From: Pontibacter litorisediminis
Lineage (GTDB): Bacteria; Bacteroidota; Bacteroidia; Cytophagales; Hymenobacteraceae
NCBI RefSeq assembly: GCF_029360645.1
Contig: NZ_JARDUA010000001.1
Coordinates: 744,001 to 808,000 of the forward strand
Reading direction: 5' to 3'
Length of the DNA stretch: 64,000 nt
A model generated the notes under the pieces. That model was not told where the DNA came from, did not search any database, and saw only the letters and a program-made list of their open reading frames with translations. Position numbers and translations under genes: made by a program. How positions within the stretch are numbered: the stretch's first letter is position 1; each line of letters begins with the position of its first letter. Positions 15,641-23,225 of this stretch are shown piece by piece.

Positions 15641-17455
15641 ATGGTACAACCTTCTCCGCACACCTTTCACATCCCGGTAATGGGACTAGCCTTTTCTATT
15701 GACACACCGCTTAAGGTTGCCCGCTACGGTATCTCCTCCGTCGCCTCGCTGAGCGATGACGCCTTGCTGGAGTATACCCGGCAGCATTACAGCCAACTCT
15801 ATCAGCAGCCTTTTTCGCCCATCACTACCAAGGAGGAGGACTACAGGGCCAAGCGCGTAACCGCCTTCCTGAACCTGACGGATGAACTGGTGGCCCAGCA
15901 GGTGGAGGAGCTGCGACAGCAGGACTTTACCCCAGGCACAGACCTGACCAAGTACTTCTTACTGCTACCTGACAGCTCGCCGCTGCGGAAAAAGTACGAG
16001 CAGATGCTCCGCACTGAGGACCCGCAACAGCAAGAGGCGCTGCAGCAAGAACTGCGGCAGGCGGTAGTAGCCGGCAGCATAGACGTGAACATCATGACCA
16101 AGCTGGACCGCGTGAACTACGACAACGACAGGCAGCCGTTGCCACAGGAATATACAGACGCCCTTGCGGCCCTCCGCGGCTTTGCCCAAAGCACCGTAAA
16201 GTCTTCGGTAGTCTTTTCGGCGGGCATGAACATGCGCCTCTATGGTTACCTGGACCAATTCCCATGCTTCTTGCCAAACTCTGACGGAGAGTTCGACAAG
16301 AAGGTAATCATCAAGGTGAGCGACTACCGCTCGGCTCTGGTGCAAGGCAAGGTCCTGGCAAAGAAGGGTATTTGGGTATCGGAGTTCAGGATTGAGTCCG
16401 GCTTAAACTGCGGCGGCCACGCCTTTGCCACCGACGGCTACCTGATCGGTCCGATTCTGGAGGAGTTTAAGCAGAACCGCGAGGCACTGCGGGAGGAACT
16501 ATACAGCCTTTTCAGCGCCGCACTGGCTTCTAAGGGGCTATCAGTACCCACGGTTATACCTGCCCAGCGCCTGACCGTGCAGGGAGGGATCGGCACAGCA
16601 CAGGAGGATACTTTCCTGAGGCAATACTATGGTGTGGATGCCACCGGTTGGGGCACTCCCTTCCTGCTCGTGCCAGAAGCCACCACCGTGGATGAGCCAA
16701 CCCTGCAGCAGCTGGTGGGAGCAACTGAGAAAGACCTGTACCTGAGCCCTATCTCGCCTCTTGGCGTGCCGTTCAACGCTTTGCGCGGCACCTCCAGCGA
16801 GCAGCAGAAGCTAGGCCGCATCGAGCGCGGAAAACCAGGTAGCCCCTGCGAGAAAAAGCACTTGGTTTCCAACACCGAGTTCACGGAGGAGCCGATTTGC
16901 ACCGCCTCGCGCAAATACCAGCGCCGTAAGCTGGAGCAGCTGCAGGCCCAGCAACTGGCACCCGAAGTATACAAAGCCGAGGAGGCGAAAGTGCTGGCCA
17001 AGGAGTGCCTCTGCGATGGCCTGGCCACCTCTGCCCTACTGCTGTTTAACATGACCAAAAAAGCCGCAACCAAAGCAGTTACGATCTGCCCCGGGCCGAA
17101 CCTGGCCTACTTCTCCGGCATCTTTAAGCTGCAGGAGATGGTGGATCATATCTACGGCCGCTTTAATGCGCTAAACCAGACTTACCGCCCGCACATGTTC
17201 CTGAACGAACTGCGAATGTATGTGGACTACTGGGCAAAGAAAAAGGATGAGCAGCTGGAAGAGCTGACCGACAAACAACTGAAGTACCTGCAGACGTTCA
17301 AGACAAACCTACAGGAAGGCATCGCCTACTATAAACAGTTAATCCCCACCATTTTTGAGGGGCAGCTGGAGCGGCAGGCAATCATGCTCGATGAGCTGCT
17401 GGAGGCTGAGGACCAGTTGCTGTTAAGTAAAGTGCAGAAAGTGATGGCGGTTTAA
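15641..17455 (+). CDS. Uncharacterised large protein, TIM-barrel/FMN-like with conserved cysteines
   Basis: From the ATG at 15641 the product has 604 residues; the open frame reaches back to 15521, but those 40 residues look non-coding. I do not recognise a named family. Visible features are a conserved-looking opening (IPVMGLAFSIDTPLKVARYG), a glycine-rich GGIGT at 315-319 followed by GWGTPFLLVPEAT, of the kind that binds the FMN phosphate in TIM-barrel flavoenzymes, and cysteines at 257, 403, 420, 456, 458 and 483 (SGLNCGGHAF, ECLCDGL, TICPGPN). These could hold an iron-sulfur cluster or active-site thiols. No signal peptide or membrane segment. It is divergent from the PAS-kinase operon and followed by a strong bidirectional terminator. 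Oxidoreductase function is only a suggestion. Confidence 0.7.
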   Translation: MVQPSPHTFHIPVMGLAFSIDTPLKVARYGISSVASLSDDALLEYTRQHYSQLYQQPFSPITTKEEDYRAKRVTAFLNLTDELVAQQVEELRQQDFTPGTDLTKYFLLLPDSSPLRKKYEQMLRTEDPQQQEALQQELRQAVVAGSIDVNIMTKLDRVNYDNDRQPLPQEYTDALAALRGFAQSTVKSSVVFSAGMNMRLYGYLDQFPCFLPNSDGEFDKKVIIKVSDYRSALVQGKVLAKKGIWVSEFRIESGLNCGGHAFATDGYLIGPILEEFKQNREALREELYSLFSAALASKGLSVPTVIPAQRLTVQGGIGTAQEDTFLRQYYGVDATGWGTPFLLVPEATTVDEPTLQQLVGATEKDLYLSPISPLGVPFNALRGTSSEQQKLGRIERGKPGSPCEKKHLVSNTEFTEEPICTASRKYQRRKLEQLQAQQLAPEVYKAEEAKVLAKECLCDGLATSALLLFNMTKKAATKAVTICPGPNLAYFSGIFKLQEMVDHIYGRFNALNQTYRPHMFLNELRMYVDYWAKKKDEQLEELTDKQLKYLQTFKTNLQEGIAYYKQLIPTIFEGQLERQAIMLDELLEAEDQLLLSKVQKVMAV

Positions 17456-17462
17456 TAAAAAC

Positions 17463-17490
17463 AAAAGGCCTGCAGTTTTGCAGGCCTTTT
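17463..17490. terminator. Bidirectional intrinsic terminator
   Basis: Perfect 12-bp arms (17463-17474 and 17479-17490) with a GTTT loop, A-run on one side and T-run on the other. It serves both the 15641 gene and the convergent glgX. Confidence 0.92.
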
Positions 17491-17515
17491 GACTTTTGTA
17501 CCGTGGGGTTATACT

Positions 17516-19636
17516 TTATTGCGGCTGCAGTAGCACTACCACCGACCGGGGAGCCACCTCTAGCGCCTTGCCATAGGCAAACGTTTTCCCCTGCTCGTCG
17601 ATTGTGCCGGTGGCGGTGTCGATCACTTTGTGCCAGGTCTCGCCATACTTGTGAGGCGGCAGTTTATACTTCAGCGGCTCGTAGTGCGCGTTAAAGATCA
17701 CATAAAAGCTATCGTCCATAACCTGCTCCCCTTTCGGTCCTTTGGCACGCAGGCCTTTGCCGTTCAGGTACACACCCAGGGATTTGGCAAAATCGTGACT
17801 CCAGTTTTCCTCGGTCATCTCCTGGCCCTCTGGCAGAAACCAGGCAATGTCCTTCAGGTTGTTGCCCTTGATGGGCTGCCCCTTAAACCAGCGGCGGCGG
17901 TTGAACACCGGGTGCTGCTTACAGAACCTGATCAGGCGGCGGGTATAGTCCAGCAGCTCTTTATCCGCCTCCTCCCAGTTGAGCCACGACAGCTCATTGT
18001 CTTGGCAATAGGCGTTGTTGTTTCCCTGCTGGGTGCGGCTCAGTTCATCCCCCGCCACGAGCATCGGCACCCCCTGCGACAGGAACAGCGTGGTCAGGAA
18101 GTTGCGTTTCTGCTTTGCCCGCAGTGCCTGCACCTCCGTGTCCTCGGTGGGTCCCTCCTCACCGCAGTTCCAGGAACGGTTGTGGCTCTCGCCGTCGTTG
18201 TTATCCTCCCCGTTGGCCATGTTGTGCTTCTCGTTGTAAGACACCAGGTCGTGCAGCGTAAAGCCATCGTGGGCCGTGATGAAGTTGATGCTGGCTGTTG
18301 GGCTTCGGTTGTCGTCTTTATACAGGTCGGAGCTGCCCGTAAAGCGCTCAGCGAACTCGGCCAGCATGCTGTCAGCCCCGCGCCAGTAGTCACGGATACA
18401 GTCACGGTACTTGCCGTTCCACTCGGCCCATCCCGGCGGGAACTCCCCCACCTGGTAGCCGCCCTCGCCAATATCCCACGGCTCGGCTATGAGCTTTACC
18501 TGCGAGATGATCGGATCCTGATGAATGATGTCGAAGAAGGCGCTGAGGCGGTCCACCTCGTGCAGCTCGCGGGCCAGCGTGGCGGCCAGGTCGAAGCGGA
18601 AACCATCCACCCGCATCTCCAGAATCCAGTAGCGCAGGCTGTCCATAATCAGGCGCAGCACGTTGGGCAGGTTAGCGTTAAGTGTGTTGCCCGTGCCGGT
18701 GTAATCCATGTAGTAGCGCTTGTCCTCCGTCAGGCGGTAGTAAGCGGCATTGTCAATGCCACGGAACGAGAGGGTGGGGCCCATTTGGTTCCCCTCGGCG
18801 GTATGGTTGTACACCACGTCCAGGATCACCTCTATGCCCGCCTTGTGCAGCTCCTTTACCATCTGCTTAAACTCCACCACCTGCTCGCCATGGGTGCCGC
18901 TGCTGGAGTAGCGCACATCCGGGGCAAAGTAGCCGATGGTGTTATAGCCCCAGTAGTTCGTGAGCCCCTTCTCCACCAGGTGCCGGTCGTTGATAAAGTG
19001 GTGCACCGGCATCAATTCGATAGCGGTGATGCCCAAATCTTTCAGGTACTGAATGGTAACCGGGTGCGCCAGCGCAGCGTAGGTGCCTCTTATCTCCTCC
19101 GGGATATCGGGATGCAGCTTCGTAAAGCCCTTGACATGCGTTTCGTAGATGATGGATTTGTGGTACGGGATATTCGGCTTCTTGTCCCCTTCCCAGTTAA
19201 AGGAGGTGTTGACCACCACGCTTTTTGGGATGTAGGCCGCGCTATCGGATTTACTGAAGCTAAGGTCCTCCTTCGGGTCGCCGAGTTTATAGCCGAAAAG
19301 GGAGTCATGCCACTCAATGGTGCGGGAAATGGCTTTGGCGTAGGGATCTAGCAGCAACTTGTTCAGATTAAACCGGTGCCCGTTTTCCGGCTCATAGGGG
19401 CCATGCACCCGATAGCCATACAACTGGCCGGGCTTGATTTCCGGCAGGTAAACATGCCATATGTGATGCGTTCGCTCCGTTAGGACTACGCGGGCTTCCT
19501 CTGCTTCACTTTCGGAGTTAAAGAGACAGAGCTCAACCTTTAGGGCATTCTCTGAGAAAAGTGCAAAATTAACACCCTCACCATCCCAGGTAGCGCCCAG
19601 CGGGTATGGGCTACCGGGGTAACTTTCTATGTTCAT
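17516..19636 (-). CDS. glgX: Glycogen debranching enzyme (isoamylase type)
   Basis: A 706-residue GH13 enzyme that hydrolyses alpha-1,6 branch linkages of glycogen or limit dextrin. The N-terminal CBM48-like domain (about 10-110) is followed by the catalytic barrel with nucleophile Asp349 in MRVDGFRFD, acid/base Glu385 in IAEPWD, and transition-state Asp457 in TAHDG, as in GlgX/TreX. No signal peptide, so it acts on cytoplasmic glycogen. No other glycogen genes are adjacent. It is terminated by the shared hairpin at 17463-17490, and its upstream spacer of about 350 bp contains three of the AAGTATA/TATACTT heptamers. Confidence 0.94.
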   Translation of the reverse strand: MNIESYPGSPYPLGATWDGEGVNFALFSENALKVELCLFNSESEAEEARVVLTERTHHIWHVYLPEIKPGQLYGYRVHGPYEPENGHRFNLNKLLLDPYAKAISRTIEWHDSLFGYKLGDPKEDLSFSKSDSAAYIPKSVVVNTSFNWEGDKKPNIPYHKSIIYETHVKGFTKLHPDIPEEIRGTYAALAHPVTIQYLKDLGITAIELMPVHHFINDRHLVEKGLTNYWGYNTIGYFAPDVRYSSSGTHGEQVVEFKQMVKELHKAGIEVILDVVYNHTAEGNQMGPTLSFRGIDNAAYYRLTEDKRYYMDYTGTGNTLNANLPNVLRLIMDSLRYWILEMRVDGFRFDLAATLARELHEVDRLSAFFDIIHQDPIISQVKLIAEPWDIGEGGYQVGEFPPGWAEWNGKYRDCIRDYWRGADSMLAEFAERFTGSSDLYKDDNRSPTASINFITAHDGFTLHDLVSYNEKHNMANGEDNNDGESHNRSWNCGEEGPTEDTEVQALRAKQKRNFLTTLFLSQGVPMLVAGDELSRTQQGNNNAYCQDNELSWLNWEEADKELLDYTRRLIRFCKQHPVFNRRRWFKGQPIKGNNLKDIAWFLPEGQEMTEENWSHDFAKSLGVYLNGKGLRAKGPKGEQVMDDSFYVIFNAHYEPLKYKLPPHKYGETWHKVIDTATGTIDEQGKTFAYGKALEVAPRSVVVLLQPQ

Positions 19637-19983
19637 AGCTCTTGTTCGTTAAAGTATAGGTTAAGCTGAGGGCTCTAATAAGTATAGGTTGGTGTGAAAC
19701 TGTTTTACTTAGAGCCTTTAGTTTTAGTACAACCGTTATACTTTAACCGGCGCTTTTTTGTTATCACAGCGCGCTAGGGCACGCACTACGCCAGATGGTA
19801 AGAGGGGGAACCCTGTGGCAGAGGTAAGCACGGGCGTTTTCAGCCAGCAGCGCTGACGTCGTGAAAACGCCGCCAGCCTCCTCTGGCCACATCAGCAGCC
19901 CGAGGAAATCACTGGGTTAAGGAAAGGGATAGAAAAAGTGCCAACCAACTATTGGCGAGGGCATACTTAACATAGTATACGCA
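19637..19983. other. Intergenic region with an inverted repeat
   Basis: GGCGTTTTCA (19833-19842) and TGAAAACGCC (19862-19871) are perfect 10-bp arms around a 19-nt loop that contains a smaller CAGC/GCTG stem. No T-run follows. Three AAGTATA/TATACTT heptamers (19653, 19680, 19737 approximately) lie closer to glgX. No credible ORF. The structure could be the end of a small transcript or an RNA element; I cannot decide. Confidence 0.4.
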
Positions 19984-20748
19984 CTAAACACTGGCCACAT
20001 CCAGTTCATTGATCTCCCGCTTATAGGCTGGGGGTAATATAAGTTCCTTCAGAAGCCACTCTGCTTTAAAGGCGCGGCTAACTTTATAGCCCAGCAACAC
20101 TGGCTTTAGCACCGGAATGCGCCACAGGCCCAGTTGCTGCCGCACAAGATCGGGCACAACCAACACCTGTGCCTGCAACAGCAGCCAGTAGCGGATGCTG
20201 CCCAGGTGCTTTCGGTACTGGCGGTACAGGTCGAACGTATACTTGCTTTGTGCGAGGTTCTGCTGCAGGTGCAGCGCCCTTGCCTGCTGCCATTCCTGGA
20301 AAGTCTGCGGTAGCCCTTTGATGCCCATGCGGGTGCCCACACGGTTGAACACGTCAAACACCTCAGCTTTCTCCTGCTCCGCCAGCTTTCGCTCCAGCAG
20401 CTCAAAAGACCGTATCGAGTAGTCAATCAGCATGAAGAGGACATCGCGGTAGGCCCAGTCGGGGATGGCGTAACCACGCTTAGCCTCCACGCCGGCATGG
20501 ATAGCTGCCATGCTGTCGATGGCCCGGTGCGCCCCTGCCTCCTCGGAGAAAACAATGCGGCGGGCATAGCCCACGGTGGAAAACAGCCTGCCCAGCGGGT
20601 CGGCGGGAAGGCGGCCGGTAAAGTAGAGCCAATCCACTGCCTTGTTAAGGGCGAACTCTGCGGAGGCTCCGGCAAATATGAATAGGATGGTATCGCTTTT
20701 CCCCCAGATCTGACGCACCACCGAGTTTTGCTGCACAAAATACTTCAT
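19984..20748 (-). CDS. DUF2236 (MpaB-like oxygenase family) protein
   Basis: From the ATG at 20748 the protein has 254 residues; a frame extension to 20805 lacks similarity. The order of motifs, with an early segment SDTILFIFAGASAEFALNKA, then the GRLFSTVGYARRIVF region and a helical core containing RAIDSMAAIHAGV, is that of DUF2236, the family of fungal MpaB and of latex-clearing (rubber) oxygenases, some of which bind haem. Physiological substrates in Bacteroidota are unknown. No signal peptide. It stands alone, with the antiporter gene upstream on the same strand ending at 20818, 70 bp away, so co-transcription is possible. Confidence 0.75.
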   Translation of the reverse strand: MKYFVQQNSVVRQIWGKSDTILFIFAGASAEFALNKAVDWLYFTGRLPADPLGRLFSTVGYARRIVFSEEAGAHRAIDSMAAIHAGVEAKRGYAIPDWAYRDVLFMLIDYSIRSFELLERKLAEQEKAEVFDVFNRVGTRMGIKGLPQTFQEWQQARALHLQQNLAQSKYTFDLYRQYRKHLGSIRYWLLLQAQVLVVPDLVRQQLGLWRIPVLKPVLLGYKVSRAFKAEWLLKELILPPAYKREINELDVASV

Positions 20749-20817
20749 ATTGGATGAACAAGAAGTAAGTATAAATCGTGCTGTGGAGGCACGCGAAAGG
20801 TGCAAAAAGAGAGCCGG

Positions 20818-22275
20818 CTACAGCAGCACCTCCCGTACATTCTTCAGCTCTTCTTCATTGTCGATCATGACCATCAGCTTGTCATAAGGCTCCAGCACGG
20901 TAGCTCCGTTGGGTGTCACGAACTTTCCGCTCCTATCTATAAGTACGATGAGCGACGATTTGGGCATCTGCAGCTGCACCAGCGATTTGCCCACGGCTTT
21001 GGCCTGAGCCCCCAGTTGCAGCTCTATGAGCTCGTTCTTGGCGTTGTACCCGAGCTCTTCGCCAAGCTGCAACCGCTTCGGCGCATCATCCACCTCGCTT
21101 AGCCCGAGCCAATCGGCTACCACCTTCAGGGTGGTGCCCTGCAGCATCACCGAGATCAGCACGATAAAGAACACTACATTGAAAATCATGCCCGATTCCT
21201 CTATGCCAGCCAGCATAGGATAGGTGGCAAAGAGTATGGGAACCGCACCGCGCAGCCCTACCCACGAGATGTACAACTGCTCCCGCAGAGATACTTTAAA
21301 GAAGATCAGGCTCAGGAAAACACTGATAGGCCTGGCAACGAAAATAAGAAAAACAGAGACCAGCACCCCCACGCCCAACACCGGCAGCAGCTGCGACGGA
21401 AACACCAGCAGTCCCAGCGTAAGGAACATCAGGATCTGCATCAGCCAGGACACGCCGTCGTAGAAACGCGTGAGGCTGCGCTTGTGTATGAAGTTCTTGT
21501 TGCCCAGTATAACGCCGGCGGTGTACACAGCCAAGAAGCCATTGCCGCTTATAGAAGCTGTGAAAGCATACGTGAACAGCACCATGGCCAGGGTAAGGGC
21601 CGGGTATAGCCCCTCTTGCTCCAGTTTGATCCGGTTGATTACCCAGGCCATGCCATACCCCATCGCCACCCCCATCAGCGCGCCGATACTCATCTGCATG
21701 AAGAACATTGGCACGAGATCCCACAGCCCGGTATCGGGATTGGTCAGCAGGAACGTGAAACTAACCGTCAGGAAGTACGCCATGGGGTCGTTACTGCCGG
21801 ACTCCAGCTCCAGTGTGGGCCGCAGGTTATGTTTCAGGCCGATGTTTCGGGAGCGCAGGATGGAGAAAACAGCCGCGGCATCAGTAGAGGACACAATGGC
21901 TCCCAGCAGCAGCCCCTCCAGCAAGGAGAAGTTTAGCACATAGGAGGCGAACACCCCCATCAATATGGCCGTGATGAACACGCCGAAGGTGGACAGCACC
22001 ATGCCCCGCCAGAGCACGGGCCTCGTACTTTGCCACTTCGTGTCAAGTCCTCCGGAGTACAGGATCAACACGAGGGCTATCGTGCCCAGCGACTGTGCCG
22101 TCTGCACATCGTCAAAGTATATACCGCCGATCCCCTCGGAGCCTGCCAGCATGCCTACACCCAGGAACAGGACCAGGGCCGGAATACCAAGCCTGCCAAG
22201 GCTCTTGCTTACCAGTATACTCAGGAACAGCAGAATGGCTACACCAAATAAAATATCTTCTACAGTGAAGTTCAT
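20818..22275 (-). CDS. K+/H+ antiporter, NhaP2/CvrA type, with TrkA-C domain
   Basis: A 485-residue CPA1-family cation/proton antiporter. About twelve hydrophobic helices fill residues 1-390, including the transport-site segment SSTDAAAVFSILRSRN and the LELESGSNDPMAYFLT motif typical of NhaP2 proteins. A soluble C-terminal domain (about 400-485) with VGKSLVQLQMPKSSLIVLI and EPYDKLMVMID resembles TrkA-C/RCK_C, a nucleotide- or ligand-sensing regulator. It should sit in the inner membrane and exchange K+ (or Na+) for protons, aiding ion and pH homeostasis. The ion is inferred from subfamily. A TATATACT-like AT-rich element is not obvious upstream. Confidence 0.9.
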   Translation of the reverse strand: MNFTVEDILFGVAILLFLSILVSKSLGRLGIPALVLFLGVGMLAGSEGIGGIYFDDVQTAQSLGTIALVLILYSGGLDTKWQSTRPVLWRGMVLSTFGVFITAILMGVFASYVLNFSLLEGLLLGAIVSSTDAAAVFSILRSRNIGLKHNLRPTLELESGSNDPMAYFLTVSFTFLLTNPDTGLWDLVPMFFMQMSIGALMGVAMGYGMAWVINRIKLEQEGLYPALTLAMVLFTYAFTASISGNGFLAVYTAGVILGNKNFIHKRSLTRFYDGVSWLMQILMFLTLGLLVFPSQLLPVLGVGVLVSVFLIFVARPISVFLSLIFFKVSLREQLYISWVGLRGAVPILFATYPMLAGIEESGMIFNVVFFIVLISVMLQGTTLKVVADWLGLSEVDDAPKRLQLGEELGYNAKNELIELQLGAQAKAVGKSLVQLQMPKSSLIVLIDRSGKFVTPNGATVLEPYDKLMVMIDNEEELKNVREVLL

Positions 22276-22332
22276 ATATGAATTAGAATCAATCCCTTAG
22301 ATCGCCCAGCCGCGCTGGCTGCGTCATGCAGG

Positions 22333-22533
22333 TTATAAATTTTCTGTTACGGCAAAAATCAGAAACGACATAAATAAAACGATAAAGTAAATACGTAAAA
22401 CGTTGAAACGGTTACGGCTACCATAGTACCAGCACAGCCCGTGCTTCGGAGACACTAAGCCGACTAAAATTCCGAGGATAGAAAGTGCAGAGAACAGCAC
22501 AGCAACATCTGCCATAGGTATAAGAATGCTCAT
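22333..22533 (-). CDS. Small hydrophobic membrane protein
   Basis: A 66-residue protein from the ATG at 22533 (an ATG at 22554 is in frame). Two hydrophobic segments flank a short polar loop, SPKHGLCWYYGSRNRFNV, in which aromatic and basic residues alternate. Small proteins of this two-helix plan are common in Bacteroidota, and the amino-acid pattern looks genuine rather than random, but I cannot assign a family. It lies upstream of the antiporter gene on the same strand with a 57-bp gap and could be co-transcribed with it. Confidence 0.5.
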   Translation of the reverse strand: MSILIPMADVAVLFSALSILGILVGLVSPKHGLCWYYGSRNRFNVLRIYFIVLFMSFLIFAVTENL

Positions 22534-22663
22534 GACAGCACCGGCGCAGGGCATACAGGCCAGCGCTGCTCGGTTAGAAGAACTGATTGAAGAGAGAAGG
22601 GTACCCCCTTGAGCAAGGCAAGGCAGCCTTGGTTATACCTCTAAAGGGGCATTTATGAGCAAA

Positions 22664-23065
22664 CTAAGGTGCGTTGGGCAGCACCGACACGGGCAGCACC
22701 TGCCGCAGCAGCTGCCCCGTGGAAACAGGGGAAATATAGGTGGGTGCCGTATCAGGCAGCAGACTGGCAAACAAGGGCAACAGAAGCAGCGGCGCGGTAT
22801 ACAGCACCTGCCTGAGCACCAGCTCCGGGGCAGCGTGGGCATCGGTAAAGGCCTGCACATGCTGCGGCTTCATCACTTCGCCTTCCTCATGCAGCTTGGC
22901 GGCCTTAAACCGCAGCACCGACTCCTGCACCGTTCCTTGCACCATGTAGTCGTACACCATCACCTCATGCCCGGGCAAGGTGAGCGCCCACAGCAGCATG
23001 ACCCACATCAGTGGAAACCTGAGCCAGTGGCAACGTATGGTTTTAGTGTGCAGCATCAGCCACAA
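22664..23065 (-). CDS. Hypothetical membrane-anchored protein
   Basis: A frame of 133 residues with an N-terminal hydrophobic segment (about 18-32, FPLMWVMLLWALTLPG), a polar middle (HEVMVYDYMVQGTVQESVLRF), and a second hydrophobic segment (VLYTAPLLLLPLFASLL). The opposite-strand frame over the same bases is rich in His, Gln and Arg and looks like a shadow, so the minus-strand reading is preferred. The start is uncertain (ATG at 23065, 23056 or further in). It is divergent from the PBP1A gene. No family recognised. Confidence 0.5.
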   Translation of the reverse strand: MWLMLHTKTIRCHWLRFPLMWVMLLWALTLPGHEVMVYDYMVQGTVQESVLRFKAAKLHEEGEVMKPQHVQAFTDAHAAPELVLRQVLYTAPLLLLPLFASLLPDTAPTYISPVSTGQLLRQVLPVSVLPNAP

Positions 23066-23137
23066 AGGTACAAAAAATTATACTTTTAAGCATCGTCAAT
23101 CCTGCACTTAGGCACTGGCGCAATCTTTGCACAACGC

Positions 23138-23166
23138 TTGCTGTTGCACCAAAAACTGTACTTTTG
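23138..23166 (+). promoter_or_regulatory. Promoter of the PBP1A gene
   Basis: TACTTTTG at 23159-23166 matches the Bacteroidota -7 consensus TAnnTTTG exactly, with TTG at 23138-23140 at a suitable -33 distance. The predicted start of transcription is about 55 bp upstream of the preferred ATG at 23226. Confidence 0.6.
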
Positions 23167-23225
23167 CGTTTTATCCAGCGCAGCGGCTTTAAGTGCCACA
23201 GCCAAAACAGGACCAAAGCGATAAC

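Noticed and set aside
22655..23089. Plus-strand ORF of 144 codons opposite the hypothetical membrane protein
   Set aside because: Composition is dominated by His, Gln and Arg without hydrophobic core, typical of an antisense frame; the minus reading has membrane segments.
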